A DNA stretch of 64,000 bases from Asaia lannensis NBRC 102526 (GCF_024054035.1 NZ_JAMXQU010000001.1:124001-188000), one strand, 5' to 3'. Numbered from the stretch's first letter, positions 43,513-52,964 are shown. The notes: generated from the sequence alone by a model not told the origin. Numbers and translations: made by a program.

Positions 43513-44021
43513 TGTCCGCATGCATGGATGAGGCATTGAGGGTGATGGAATGTAGGTGAATGAAGGCCTCTTGCAGAAGAGTCTAATGGCTATCTTGATG
43601 GTTTATTTCAATTTTTTCATATGCAATATTAAATTAATACATCGCTCAGACTGCAAGACAAAAATATATACAATGTCTATATATTATATACACAAACAAT
43701 ACGGCGAATAAGTGCACCTAGCGTGACAAGTGCATTGTATCGTTATATAAAGACTTATTGCGTATAGTTTTGTGTTTGTTACAGGGCAAGCTGCTGTTTG
43801 TGTCTCGATAGTTCCCTTTGAGGAGACATGCGGGGCACCCGGATCGTGACGGATGTCACGGCTATTGCTGTATCGACAAACTTTCGTGCCTGTCAGGCGC
43901 TCACTCCTAATGGCTCATCGCGGGTGTTTGGATATCAAAAATAATGAGATCTCCTCTTGGATCGATTCATCTGTCTGACACAAAGCTATAACTCTCGAAG
44001 CGACAAATACAAGGAAGATAA
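43513..44021. other. Long AT-rich intergenic region before the Crp/Fnr gene
   Basis: About 510 bases without a supported gene, clearly richer in A and T than its surroundings (for instance 43600-43770). It should contain the promoter of the Crp/Fnr gene and includes the dyad at 43845-43860. Recent insertion or a long regulatory region are both possible. Confidence 0.5.
43845..43860. promoter_or_regulatory. Candidate Crp/Fnr-type operator
   Basis: CGTGAC, GGAT, GTCACG is a perfect dyad with the GTGA-N6-TCAC core of Crp sites. It lies 162 bases upstream of the Crp/Fnr start codon, so it may be an autoregulatory site. Confidence 0.45.
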
Positions 44022-44717
44022 ATGTCGAGCATTATGGAGGAAATGTCTAACCTTAATCCGTGGTTTGCAAGTATAAATGAAGAGACGCGATCTTTTATTT
44101 GTGAAAATGCGCGACTGATTCATGTCGGTAAGGGAGAGGCTCTTTTCAGAAGCGGTGAGACGATACCCTATGTTGCCATGATCCGTACGGGTGCTTTATG
44201 GGCCGAACGCGCCTCTCCCGAGGGACGTAACTATGTTCAGGCCGTGATGGGGCCAGGGTTTTTCGGGCATTTCGAATGGGTGTTCGGCAATTCCAAGTCG
44301 CGTTACGACGTGAGAGCGGTGGTCGATACCGAGGTATTCGTTATTCCTGCGCCTGTCATAAAGGAAGCCCTGAACACCAGCCGGCAGTTTACCGACAAGT
44401 ACATGGAGCTGATGGCGACATCGCATTCCTTGCTTGAGGAATATTCGTTTGTGATTTCGGTCTATGACAAGACGCAAAGGCTGGCGTGGATATTGAGCAT
44501 GATAGCCGATGGGCATCGTGGGCTGAGCCATCGCATTATCAACATTCCGGTCACGCAGCTGCAGATTGCCGAAAACATGGGGCTGACCCGTCAGACGATC
44601 AACAAGAGTATGCAGTACCTTGCAGAACAGGGCATCGTGCAGATCGGAAAATCGAACGTTACCATTCTCGATGTCGAAAGACTGAAGGATATCTGCCATT
44701 TCGATACCCTGAACTAG
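44022..44717 (+). CDS. Crp/Fnr family transcriptional regulator
   Basis: A 231-residue protein. The N-terminal half is a cyclic-nucleotide-binding barrel (IHVGKGEALFRSGE, GPGFFGHFEWVFGN). A long helix (TDKYMELMATSHSLLEEYSF) is the dimer interface. The C-terminal HTH reads VTQLQIAENMGLTRQTINKS. It has only two cysteines (one near residue 27, one at the C-terminal end), so it lacks the four-cysteine set of an FNR iron-sulfur sensor. GGAAG lies 7 bases upstream of the ATG. The ligand is unknown. Confidence 0.85.
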   Translation: MSSIMEEMSNLNPWFASINEETRSFICENARLIHVGKGEALFRSGETIPYVAMIRTGALWAERASPEGRNYVQAVMGPGFFGHFEWVFGNSKSRYDVRAVVDTEVFVIPAPVIKEALNTSRQFTDKYMELMATSHSLLEEYSFVISVYDKTQRLAWILSMIADGHRGLSHRIINIPVTQLQIAENMGLTRQTINKSMQYLAEQGIVQIGKSNVTILDVERLKDICHFDTLN

Positions 44718-44852
44718 GGCGGGTATCGCGGTCCTGCGGCGCAGGGAATGGCTGTACGGGTCGTTCCCTGCCGGGTGTCGGGGGGCATCGCCGGAAAACC
44801 TGCCGGGGCAGTTCGCGTTGGATCGGCATCCAGTCAATGCGGAGAGTTTTCG

Positions 44853-45737
44853 ATGCCAGTTCTAGATGCAGCACAATCCGGCCACTTTGCGATCGGTGGC
44901 GATCTCAATGTTGTCCGTCTCGGCTTCGGTGCCATGCGCATTACGGGCAAGGGTATATGGGGTGAGCCGGAGAACCGCGAGCAGGCCCTGGCCACGCTGC
45001 GTCATACACGCGATCTGGGTATTACCCTGATCGATACGGCAGATTCCTACGGGCCATTTGTGTCCGAGGATCTGATACGCGAAGCCCTCTTTCCTTATGA
45101 CGGGCAGGTAATTGCGACAAAAGGCGGCCTGACGCGCCATGGCCCCGATATCTGGCGTCCGGTCGGCAACCCTGACTATCTGCGTCAGTGTGTGCTCATG
45201 TCGTTGCGCCGTCTCGGTCTGGAGCGGATCGATCTGTGGCAGCTCCATCGTGTCGGTCCGGACTGCGTACCCGAAACGCAGTTCGAAGCCATTGCAGCCC
45301 TGCGCGAAGAAGGACTGATACGTCACGTTGGTCTGTCTGAAGTCGACGTTTCGATGATTGAGCGTGCAAGCGCGTTTTTCCCTGTTGCGACGGTGCAGAA
45401 CCGCTTCAATCTGGTCGATCGCAAGTCGGAGGACGTGCTTGATTACTGTACCGCGCACAAGATCGGTTTCATGCCCTGGGCACCGCTCGCGGCAGGCTCT
45501 CTGGCGCGTCCCGGTACAGTGCTCGATGCCATCGCCAAGGATCGTGAAGCATCGCCCGGTCAGATCGCTCTCGCATGGCTGCTGCATCGCTCTCCGGTCA
45601 TGTTGCCCATTCCCGGAACGGGCAGCCCGGCGCATCTGGATGACAACGTCCGGGCTGCGTCCATACGTCTGAGTGACGAAGAATTTGCAGCCCTCGATAA
45701 GCAGGGGCGTGAAGCGTGGAAAAGTTCCGAAAAATAA
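44853..45737 (+). CDS. Aldo/keto reductase
   Basis: About 294 residues; the ATG at 44853 has GGAGAG 6 bases before it. [17 protein letters not shown] carries catalytic Asp and Tyr, IATKGGL the Lys, and WQLHRVGPD the His. The C-terminal NADPH-binding loop is [17 protein letters not shown]. The TIM-barrel enzyme reduces carbonyls with NAD(P)H. It follows the Crp/Fnr gene by 135 bases. The exact substrate is not known. Confidence 0.9.
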   Translation: MPVLDAAQSGHFAIGGDLNVVRLGFGAMRITGKGIWGEPENREQALATLRHTRDLGITLIDTADSYGPFVSEDLIREALFPYDGQVIATKGGLTRHGPDIWRPVGNPDYLRQCVLMSLRRLGLERIDLWQLHRVGPDCVPETQFEAIAALREEGLIRHVGLSEVDVSMIERASAFFPVATVQNRFNLVDRKSEDVLDYCTAHKIGFMPWAPLAAGSLARPGTVLDAIAKDREASPGQIALAWLLHRSPVMLPIPGTGSPAHLDDNVRAASIRLSDEEFAALDKQGREAWKSSEK

Positions 45738-45799
45738 GGCCTTTCGTGCCATGATTGGAGGGGGCGACGAGGTCGCGGGAGAATGCTAGAACGCTTGCC

Positions 45800-48535
45800 A
45801 TGATCCACGCTTCCACCGCCCTTTCCTCCCGAGAGTTCCCCCTGATCTGGTTCTCTACCGCCTTTGGCGGCGGGGGCGGTGGGCGCAGGCCGATGGGTGG
45901 CCAGCGTGGCCCCGAAGGGGGCGGTCAGCCACCGCGCGGGCCCCGTTATCGCCGCTGGCGTCAGGGACTGGCCGTTGCGGCCGGGATCGTTCTTGTGGGT
46001 ACTGCGGGAGCCGGTCTTTTCGTCTGGCATCAATACGAGAAAATTGCTTCCGATTTACCCAGCGTCGATACGCTCAAGACCTATCAGCCTCCGACAGTCA
46101 GCCGTATCTATACGTCCGATGATCGTATCATGGCTGAACTTGCGGCCGAGCGTCGCATCTACATGCCGATCAACGCCATTCCCGATCGCGTGAAAAATGC
46201 CTTCATCGCGCCCGAGGATCAGAATTTCTATACCCATGCCGGTCTGGACCCGCTGGCGATCATACGCGCCGAGCTGACCAATCTGACCCACCGCAGCAAG
46301 CGTGCCCTCGGTGCCTCGACCATCACCCAGCAGGTGGCGCGCAACATGCTGCTTAACAGCAATGTGCGTACGCTCGAACGCAAGGAAAAAGAGGCCCTCC
46401 TTGCCTTGCGTATCGAGCAGACGCTGAGCAAGGACAAGATTCTCGAAATCTATCTGAACGGCATCTATCTGGGGAATGGCGCCTATGGCGTTGCCGCTGC
46501 CGCGCAGACCTATTTCAACAAGCCGCTGGACCAGCTGACCGATGCCGAGGCTGCTTTCCTCGGGGCGCTGCCGAAATCTCCGGCCAATTACAATCCCTAC
46601 CGCCATCCCGAGCGCGCCATCGAGCGACGCAACTGGGTGCTGGATCGTATGGCCGATATCCACGCTATCACGCGTGAGGCGGCGGCTGAGGGGCAGAAAG
46701 AACCGCTGATCCCGCACGATGCCGTGCGTTTCGGCCCCCTGCCCAATGCGGAATGGTTCGGTAGCGAGGTGCGCCGTCAGCTGATCGAGCGTTACGGACC
46801 CGATCGCGCCATGCAAGGCGGTCTGGAAGTGCACACCAGTCTAGACCGCAAGTTGCAGGATGCTGCGACGCAAAGCCTGCGTCAGGGGCTTCTTGACTAC
46901 GATCGTGCGCATAGCCGCTGGCGCGGTCCGGTGACGAAGTTGCACGATGCGGTGGCTGGCGGAACCTGGGCCGAGGCGCTCAAGGACGTTACGCCGCCTG
47001 CGGGGATGATCGACCAATGGCGTCTTGCGGTCGTGCTGTCGCCCGCTCAGGGGCGCGTGGGCTGGCTGTCGCATGGCACGCCGCAGGAAGGGCAGGTGCT
47101 TCCCAAGGATCTCGGCTGGATGCGCAGTGCGGGCGCATTGGCTGCGGGCGATGTCATCATGATCGAACCGCAGGCTGAATCGGGGCGTGTCGCCGTAAGG
47201 CAGGTGCCCAAGGTCGAGGGTGCGCTGGTCAGTCTCGATGCCCGTACCGGGCGGGTTCTGGCCATGGTCGGCGGCTGGTCGTTCAAGGAATCGCAATTCA
47301 ACCGCGCGACGCAGGCCCTGCGTCAGCCCGGTTCGTCATTCAAGCCGTTCGTCTATCTCGATGCCATGGAGCAGGGCATACCGCCTTCCGAGAAGTTCGA
47401 CGATGCTCCCGTTTCCTATGGAGACTGGCATCCGAAGAACTACGAGGAGGATAACTGGGGCCCGACAACGCTGCATGATGCGCTGCGTGAAAGCCGCAAT
47501 CTCGTCACTATTCGTCTGGCTGCTCATCTGGGCATGAAATCCGTCGCGGATATGGCCATCTCCATAGGTCTGGTCGACCAGATGCCTCATGTGCTGCCGG
47601 CAGCACTGGGCGCTGTGGAAACCACCGTCCTGCGGGAGGCGGGGGCTTATGCCACGATTGCGTCGGGCGGGAAGCTCGTCACGCCTTCGCTGATCGATGC
47701 AGTTCTGGACCGTGATGGCAGTGTGCTGTGGAAGCCTGAAGGTATTGCGCTCAGCACAACAATGCAGGCTCCCAACCAGACGGCTGTTGTCGCACCGGCC
47801 ATGCCGGCTCCTGCCAGTCCGGCCGATGCTTCAGCCTCTGCACAGTCTGCGGCCGCTCCTGCGCCCGCAAACCCCACAACGCCGGTGGCGGGTGGCGTCG
47901 AAGTGCCTGCTCTGCAGGATAACCGTCGTCAGGTCGCCAGTGCAGCCAGCGCCTATCAGATTACAGCCATGATGCAGGACGTGATCAAGCGTGGTACGGG
48001 TTCGATAGCAGGGCAGGGCATTACGCGCGAGATTGCCGGCAAGACCGGCACGAGCCAGGACTTCCGCGATGCATGGTTTGCCGGGTTCTCGCCCGATATC
48101 GTGACAGTGGTCTGGATCGGGTTCGATACGCCGCAATCGCTCGGCAAGAGCGAAACGGGCGGCCGTATTGCAGGCCCGATATGGAACCGCTTCATGAAGG
48201 TCGCGCTCGAAGGCCGACCCGAGCTGCATTTCCGCGTTCCTGAAGGCGTGACGCTCGCGCGCTACGACACGGGGCGCCTGATGGCGGTTGATGGGTTCAA
48301 GGCCGATCAGGTGCCGGGCATGAGTATTGCGCTGCATGGCTTCGGCGCTGGTACCGAAGCCCTGACAGCGGCCGATACCGGAACCGACCTGTATGATACA
48401 GAGACCGACATGGCGGGCGCCTCGGCACAGGCCGGGCTGAACGAGCCGGGAAGCGAGAATTCCGGCGCCCCGAAAAAACAGCAGGCCCCCAATGCCCAGC
48501 CACAGGGTGACATCGGCATGGGCGGCCTTTATTGA
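45800..48535 (+). CDS. mrcA: Penicillin-binding protein 1A (bifunctional transglycosylase/transpeptidase)
   Basis: About 911 residues. A Gly/Arg-rich cytoplasmic tail and one membrane helix (LAVAAGIVLVGTAGAGLFVW) come first. The GT51 domain has APEDQNFYTHAGLDPLAI with the catalytic Glu and GASTITQQVARNMLL. The transpeptidase domain has QPGSSFKPFVY (SxxK), SRN (at about residue 582) and EIAGKTGTSQDFRDAW (KTG). A roughly 45-residue Ala/Pro stretch (APAMPAPASPADASASAQ) interrupts the region before KTG. The enzyme builds peptidoglycan in the inner membrane. The start is chosen as ATG 45800, with no clear ribosome site; prfB follows 30 bases downstream. Confidence 0.93.
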   Translation: MIHASTALSSREFPLIWFSTAFGGGGGGRRPMGGQRGPEGGGQPPRGPRYRRWRQGLAVAAGIVLVGTAGAGLFVWHQYEKIASDLPSVDTLKTYQPPTVSRIYTSDDRIMAELAAERRIYMPINAIPDRVKNAFIAPEDQNFYTHAGLDPLAIIRAELTNLTHRSKRALGASTITQQVARNMLLNSNVRTLERKEKEALLALRIEQTLSKDKILEIYLNGIYLGNGAYGVAAAAQTYFNKPLDQLTDAEAAFLGALPKSPANYNPYRHPERAIERRNWVLDRMADIHAITREAAAEGQKEPLIPHDAVRFGPLPNAEWFGSEVRRQLIERYGPDRAMQGGLEVHTSLDRKLQDAATQSLRQGLLDYDRAHSRWRGPVTKLHDAVAGGTWAEALKDVTPPAGMIDQWRLAVVLSPAQGRVGWLSHGTPQEGQVLPKDLGWMRSAGALAAGDVIMIEPQAESGRVAVRQVPKVEGALVSLDARTGRVLAMVGGWSFKESQFNRATQALRQPGSSFKPFVYLDAMEQGIPPSEKFDDAPVSYGDWHPKNYEEDNWGPTTLHDALRESRNLVTIRLAAHLGMKSVADMAISIGLVDQMPHVLPAALGAVETTVLREAGAYATIASGGKLVTPSLIDAVLDRDGSVLWKPEGIALSTTMQAPNQTAVVAPAMPAPASPADASASAQSAAAPAPANPTTPVAGGVEVPALQDNRRQVASAASAYQITAMMQDVIKRGTGSIAGQGITREIAGKTGTSQDFRDAWFAGFSPDIVTVVWIGFDTPQSLGKSETGGRIAGPIWNRFMKVALEGRPELHFRVPEGVTLARYDTGRLMAVDGFKADQVPGMSIALHGFGAGTEALTAADTGTDLYDTETDMAGASAQAGLNEPGSENSGAPKKQQAPNAQPQGDIGMGGLY

Positions 48536-48564
48536 GACCTATCCATCTTTCAGGAGCATGAATC

Positions 48565-49696
48565 ATGTCGGCCGAAACCGAGGCCCTTTCGGAGCAGATC
48601 AAGCAGTCGGTGGCACTGCTGAGGAGGCATCTTTGACTGGGATGCTGCACAGACACGTCTCGCCGAACTCAATCATCGCGTAGAAGACCCCGATCTCTGG
48701 AACGATGCCGATGCCGCGCAGAAGCTGATGCGCGAGCGTACGCTGCTGGCCACGCAGATCGAGGGAGTCGAGAAGATCGAGCAGGATACTGCCGATATGC
48801 TCGAACTTGTCGAACTGGCTGAGGACGAACAGGACCAGGATACGGTCGCCGAGGCAGTTGCCACGCTGCGCAAGCTGGCCGAACAGGCCAATGCACGCCA
48901 GATCGAGAGCCTGCTTTCGGGCGAAGCAGACAGCAATGACTGCTATATCGAGGTGAATGCAGGCGCTGGCGGTACGGAGGCTCAGGACTGGGCCGAAATG
49001 CTGCTGCGCATGTACACACGCTGGGCTGAGCAGCGCGGTTACAAGGTGACCGTGATGGAAGTCAGCGAAGGCGAGCAGGCCGGGATCAAATCCGCCACGC
49101 TTCAGGTCACCGGGGCCAATGCCTATGGGTGGCTCAAGACCGAGGCCGGGGTGCATCGCCTGGTGCGCATTTCGCCTTTCGATGCGGCTGCGCGTCGTCA
49201 GACGTCCTTCGCTTCCGTATGGGTTTATCCTGTCGTGGACGATACGATCGAGATCGAGGTCAATGACAGCGACCTGAAGGTCGATACGTTCCGTGCCTCG
49301 GGTGCGGGCGGGCAGCACGTCAACAAGACCGATTCGGCGATTCGCATCACGCATATCCCGACCGGTATCGTCGTGGCGTGTCAGACCGACCGGTCCCAGC
49401 ATCGCAACCGCGCAACCGCCATGCAGATGCTGAAAGCGCGTATGTACGAGGCCGAGCTGCAGAAGCGCGAGGCCGCTGCGGCGCAGACGGAAGCAGCCAA
49501 GACCGATATCGGCTGGGGACACCAGATTCGTTCATACGTTCTGGCGCCGTATCAATTGGTCAAGGACCTGCGTACCGGGGTGGAAAAAGGCAATCCCGAT
49601 GCAGTGCTCGACGGCGCGCTGGACGACTTCATGTCCGCCGCACTGGCGCAACGCGTTGGCGCAACGCGTTCGGAGGCGAGTGCCTCAGCTCAATAA
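48565..49696 (+). CDS. prfB: Peptide chain release factor 2 (programmed +1 frameshift)
   Basis: Frame 1 starts at ATG 48565 (GGAG upstream) and reads 22 codons to CTT TGA. The second frame begins at GAC (48635) and runs through the rest. The full product has [11 protein letters not shown], whose SPF tripeptide recognises UGA/UAA, and [11 protein letters not shown] with the catalytic GGQ. It releases peptides at UGA and UAA. The internal UGA makes expression self-limiting. A terminator lies 17 bases after the stop. Confidence 0.95.
48621..48637 (+). other. prfB programmed frameshift site
   Basis: AGGAGG lies 3 bases before CTT TGA C, the classic combination of an internal Shine-Dalgarno-like element, slippery CUU and in-frame UGA. 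The first frame reads 48565-48636, and the +1 frame continues from 48635, which makes the gene contiguous. Confidence 0.95.
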
Positions 49697-49712
49697 GGCA
49701 TAGGGCTGCAAC

Positions 49713-49754
49713 GGGGCTGAATCTCTTGCGCAGCAAGACTTTCAGCCCCTTTTT
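49713..49754 (+). terminator. Rho-independent terminator after prfB
   Basis: GGGGCTGA and TCAGCCCC form an 8-base stem with a 21-base loop that can itself pair, and the stem is followed by a T-tract (TTTTT). Confidence 0.85.
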
Positions 49755-50083
49755 GCGCGTTTCACAAATATTACTCTTGCAGTGAATTAATGTTCCGTTT
49801 CACTGTGTCTTAAAGTGCCGTACCCTTGGTATGCAAAACCACGCAGGCCGGAAAACGGTACGGACGCAACGAAACTGACTTGACAGCAGTGCCTTACCTT
49901 TGCCCAATTTGCACGGGTGCCATGCGCTGGGAGCATGGTAAACATTTCGGGATGTGTCGGCCAGACTGACGCCTGACCGAAACGCAAGTCGCATGGGGCG
50001 GTTGCGATAATATCAAGTCGGTCCGCCCCTCTCGCTGCGAGAGGTGTGGGGCACAGGACAGAGGGTTTGGAGTGACACAACCG
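49755..50083. other. Intergenic: promoter region of tonB operon
   Basis: About 330 bases between prfB's terminator and tonB. A TTGACA at 49880 is a possible -35, but no good -10 follows at the normal distance. No gene is supported. The promoter for tonB should be here. Confidence 0.4.
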
Positions 50084-50740
50084 ATGAACTACGCCGAGCA
50101 GGAGCGACGCCCGACGAAGTACATCGTCGGCATCGCAATCGCTGTGCTTTTCCACATCGTTGTGATCTACGCCTTGATGAACGGGTTGGGTTCGAAAATC
50201 GTCGAACAGTTCCATCCCCCGATCAAGACAAAGATCATCACGGAGCCGAAGAAGCCGCCGCCGCCGCCGCCACCGCCGCCGCCGCCGCAGATGACGACGC
50301 CGCCGCCGCCGTACATACCGCCGCCGAAGATCCAGATTCAGCCGCCGCCACAGAAGCATGTGATCAAGCAGGTCACGCATGAGAAGCCGCCGGCACCTGT
50401 GCCGCCTGCGAATAATGCGCCGCCGGCACCTGCAGCTCCTGTCGGTCCGCCTGTGCCTGATCACTCGGCCGGCGCCTCGCCGATCAACGGTGCCCGTCCG
50501 GTCTTCCCTGAGGAGATGCTGGAAGAAAACCGTGAAGGCAGTGTCACTGTAGCCTGCGATATCGGTACCGACGGTCGTACATCGAACTGCCAGGTAACCA
50601 ACTCGACGGGCGGACATGCCTTCGTCGAAGCGGCCATGGAGTTCCTCCGCAAGGCCCGTTACCAGCCTGCGGTCACGAACGGACAGCCGGTGGTGGAGCA
50701 TCATCACACCCTGCACATCAACTTCACCCTGGGTGACTGA
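50084..50740 (+). CDS. tonB: TonB energy-transducing protein
   Basis: About 218 residues. One N-terminal membrane helix (YIVGIAIAVLFHIVVIYALM) with the His characteristic of TonB, then a long Pro-rich spacer including eleven Pro in a row, and a C-terminal TonB fold (ARPVFPEEMLEENREGSV; ARYQPAVTNGQPV). GTG at 50072 is an alternative start. TonB couples the ExbB/ExbD proton channel to outer-membrane receptors such as those at 7195, 26967 and 36330. The coding DNA of the spacer is a CCG-repeat tract. Confidence 0.92.
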   Translation: MNYAEQERRPTKYIVGIAIAVLFHIVVIYALMNGLGSKIVEQFHPPIKTKIITEPKKPPPPPPPPPPPQMTTPPPPYIPPPKIQIQPPPQKHVIKQVTHEKPPAPVPPANNAPPAPAAPVGPPVPDHSAGASPINGARPVFPEEMLEENREGSVTVACDIGTDGRTSNCQVTNSTGGHAFVEAAMEFLRKARYQPAVTNGQPVVEHHHTLHINFTLGD

Positions 50741-50901
50741 GTGCATGGCAGCCGGGCTCACACCCCCGGCTGCACAGGAGAATGACGGGGGAAGAGGTTC
50801 CGGGAACCTCGACCTCCGACGGGGCAGGGGGGCAGGCAGCCTCCGCGCCCCGGAAAAAGAGAAACCAAGCCGTGCCCGGCCGAGAACGGGACGGCACTGC
50901 C

Positions 50902-50928
50902 AGAGTCCTTCTAGGAGGGGCTCTTTTT
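50902..50928 (+). terminator. Terminator-like hairpin between tonB and exbB
   Basis: AGAGTCCTTC, loop TAG, GAGGGGCTCT gives a 10-pair stem with two G-U pairs, followed by TTTT. It lies 18 bases before the exbB start. It looks like a Rho-independent terminator or attenuator inside the operon. Confidence 0.6.
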
Positions 50929-50945
50929 CAGAGGATTTGGAGTTA

Positions 50946-51983
50946 ATGACGAGACTGTTCCGCCTTCCCGCTCTCGCCGCCCCGGCCCTGGCAGTCACGC
51001 TTGCCGTGGCGCAAGGTGTGGTCGTGCCGGCTGTTGCTCTTGCCCAGGAAACGCCGGCCGCACAGCAGCCTGCCGCCCCTGCTCCCGACGCTGCTGCCCC
51101 GGCTCCCGCAGCGCCTGACGCTGCCGCTCCGGCTGCGCCCGCCCCCGATGCAGCCGCTCCTGGTGCAGCTGCTCCCGATGCTGCCGCTCCGGCCGCGCCT
51201 GCTCCCGATGCCGCTCCGGCTCCAGAGGCCCCCGCCGAAGCCACGGCCCCGAAGTCCCAGGAAAATCCGTACGGTCTGGGCGCTCTGTGGGCCAATGGTG
51301 ACGCCATTGCCCGTGGCGTTCTGCTGATCATGGTCATCATGTCTGCAGGCACCTGGATCATCATGGTCACCAAGTTCCTGGAGCAGTCCAAGGTGTTCGC
51401 CGCTTCCAAGGAAGCTGCCCGTGAATTCTGGACCAAGCCGACCGTTCAGGAAGGTGCTGCTGCCCTGAAGCCGGCCTCGCCGTTCCGCTACATTGCCGAG
51501 ACCGGTATTGTTGCTGCCGAGCATCATGAAGGCTCGATGCGCGACGCCATCGACCTGCACAGCTGGACCGCCATGTCCGTTCAGCGTTCCGTCGACACCA
51601 TCAACACGCGTCTGCAGGGCGGCCTTGCCTTCCTCGGTACCGTGGGTTCGACCTCGCCGTTCGTCGGTCTGTTCGGTACCGTCTGGGGTATCTATCACGC
51701 CCTGACCGCCATCGGCATTGCAGGCCAGGCTTCGATCGACAAGGTTGCCGGCCCGGTTGGTGAATCGCTCATCATGACGGCTATCGGTCTCGCGACCGCT
51801 GTTCCGGCCGTGCTCGGCTACAACCTGCTCGTTCGTCGTAACAAGGGTGCCATGGATCGCGTGCGCAACTTCGCTGCTGACGTCCAGTCCGTCCTGCTGG
51901 GTGGCTTCCGTCATGGTGTTGCTCCGACGCCGAGCGCCGATCATAGCCCGACGACCACGACCACCAGCTCGCGAGTTGCCTGA
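50946..51983 (+). CDS. exbB: ExbB-like proton channel protein (MotA/TolQ/ExbB family)
   Basis: A 345-residue protein. An N-terminal signal-like helix and a roughly 55-residue Ala/Pro repeat precede three membrane helices: ARGVLLIMVIMSAGTWIIMV, then ARLQGGLAFLGTVGSTSPFVGL-type region with FGTVWGIYHALTAI, and IMTAIGLATAVPAVLGYNLLV. These are the ExbB signatures. It forms the inner-membrane proton channel with ExbD. ExbD follows 2 bases after the stop. Confidence 0.93.
   Translation: MTRLFRLPALAAPALAVTLAVAQGVVVPAVALAQETPAAQQPAAPAPDAAAPAPAAPDAAAPAAPAPDAAAPGAAAPDAAAPAAPAPDAAPAPEAPAEATAPKSQENPYGLGALWANGDAIARGVLLIMVIMSAGTWIIMVTKFLEQSKVFAASKEAAREFWTKPTVQEGAAALKPASPFRYIAETGIVAAEHHEGSMRDAIDLHSWTAMSVQRSVDTINTRLQGGLAFLGTVGSTSPFVGLFGTVWGIYHALTAIGIAGQASIDKVAGPVGESLIMTAIGLATAVPAVLGYNLLVRRNKGAMDRVRNFAADVQSVLLGGFRHGVAPTPSADHSPTTTTTSSRVA
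51072..51240 (+). repeat. APDAAAP-type repeat inside exbB
   Basis: Several imperfect copies of a roughly 30-base unit encode APDAAAPA(A/P)AP. The stretch is in the periplasmic part between the signal-like helix and the first channel helix. The length may vary between strains by slippage. Confidence 0.75.
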
Positions 51984-51985
51984 TC

Positions 51986-52408
51986 ATGGCAATGAACGTC
52001 GGTGGGGGTGGTGAAGAAGACGAAGTCGTCTCGGCGATCAACACGACGCCGCTCGTCGACGTGATGCTTGTTCTTCTCATCATCTTCCTGATCACCATCC
52101 CGGTTGCGACGCATACCGTGAAGGTGCAGCTGCCGCGCGACGCCAACCAGCCGACCCAGACCAAGCCAGGCAATATCGTCCTGGCGGTCACGGCGAACGG
52201 TCAGGCGTACTGGAACGAAGTTCCTCTGCGTGGTCATCAGGATCTGCTCGATCGTCTCGAGAAGATCGCGGTCATCAAGCCTCAGCCCCAGATCCAGATC
52301 CGGGGTGACGGCAAGGCCCGTTACGAAGCTGTCGGCAAGATCGTTGCGACATGTCAGGAAGCTGGCATCTATCGCATCGATTTCATCACCGAGCAGCCTC
52401 ACTCCTGA
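51986..52408 (+). CDS. exbD: ExbD, first copy
   Basis: A 140-residue ExbD/TolR protein. NTTPLVDVMLVLLIIFLITIP carries the membrane Asp needed for proton flow. A periplasmic fold follows (YWNEVPLRGHQDLLDRLEKI, GDGKARYEAVGKIVATCQEAG). It starts 2 bases after exbB. Confidence 0.95.
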   Translation: MAMNVGGGGEEDEVVSAINTTPLVDVMLVLLIIFLITIPVATHTVKVQLPRDANQPTQTKPGNIVLAVTANGQAYWNEVPLRGHQDLLDRLEKIAVIKPQPQIQIRGDGKARYEAVGKIVATCQEAGIYRIDFITEQPHS

Positions 52409-52529
52409 TTTCGGTCAGGACACTGCTTCAGGAGTGCCCTGCTGATGCCGCAAGGCGGCAGGGCACTCCGGCTCCGTTTTTCCCGGATGCCGGTCTTGGC
52501 CGGCTTTCCGCCTGTTGGAGAGTTCTCTC

Positions 52530-52964
52530 ATGGCCATGAGCGTCGGATCCGACAGCACGCATGAAGACGAGGGCATCGTCGATATCAACACGACGCCCCT
52601 GATCGACGTCATGCTCGTGCTGCTCATCATGCTGATCATCACTATTCCGCTTCAGACGCATTCGGTCGCGCTGGACCTGCCCCAGGGCAACCCGCCGCCG
52701 AGCACGGAAGAGCCCAAGGTTGTTACGGTCGCCGTCGATTTCGACAATTCCATCAGCTGGAATGGCGAGCCTGTTTCTTCCGAAGCCGATCTTCAGGCGC
52801 GCTTCATGAACGCGGCAAACATGCCCGATCAGCCCGAGATGCATATTCACCCCAATCGCCTGGCAGACTACAAGACTGTGGCCCATGTGCTTGCCGACGC
52901 CCAGCGTCTTGGCATCACCAAGCTCGGTATCGTCGGTCAAGACCAGTTCATGGAAGGACAGTAA
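52530..52964 (+). CDS. ExbD, second copy
   Basis: About 144 residues. INTTPLIDVMLVLLIMLIITIP again carries the channel Asp, and the periplasmic half (SWNGEPVSSEADLQARF, RLADYKTVAHVLADAQRLG) is diverged from copy 1. ATG 52530 has GGAGAG 7 bases upstream. Two ExbD genes suggest a heteromeric or receptor-specialised complex, as in some Xanthomonas. The TPR gene starts at the next base after the stop. Confidence 0.93.
   Translation: MAMSVGSDSTHEDEGIVDINTTPLIDVMLVLLIMLIITIPLQTHSVALDLPQGNPPPSTEEPKVVTVAVDFDNSISWNGEPVSSEADLQARFMNAANMPDQPEMHIHPNRLADYKTVAHVLADAQRLGITKLGIVGQDQFMEGQ

Noticed and set aside
50246-50290. CCG trinucleotide tract as a microsatellite or non-coding repeat
   Set aside because: It is in frame in tonB and encodes the Pro-rich spacer typical of TonB.
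49787-51436. 549-codon minus-strand frame opposite tonB and exbB
   Set aside because: Repeats of Ala, Gly and Arg mirror the Pro/Ala coding repeats on the other strand; shadow.
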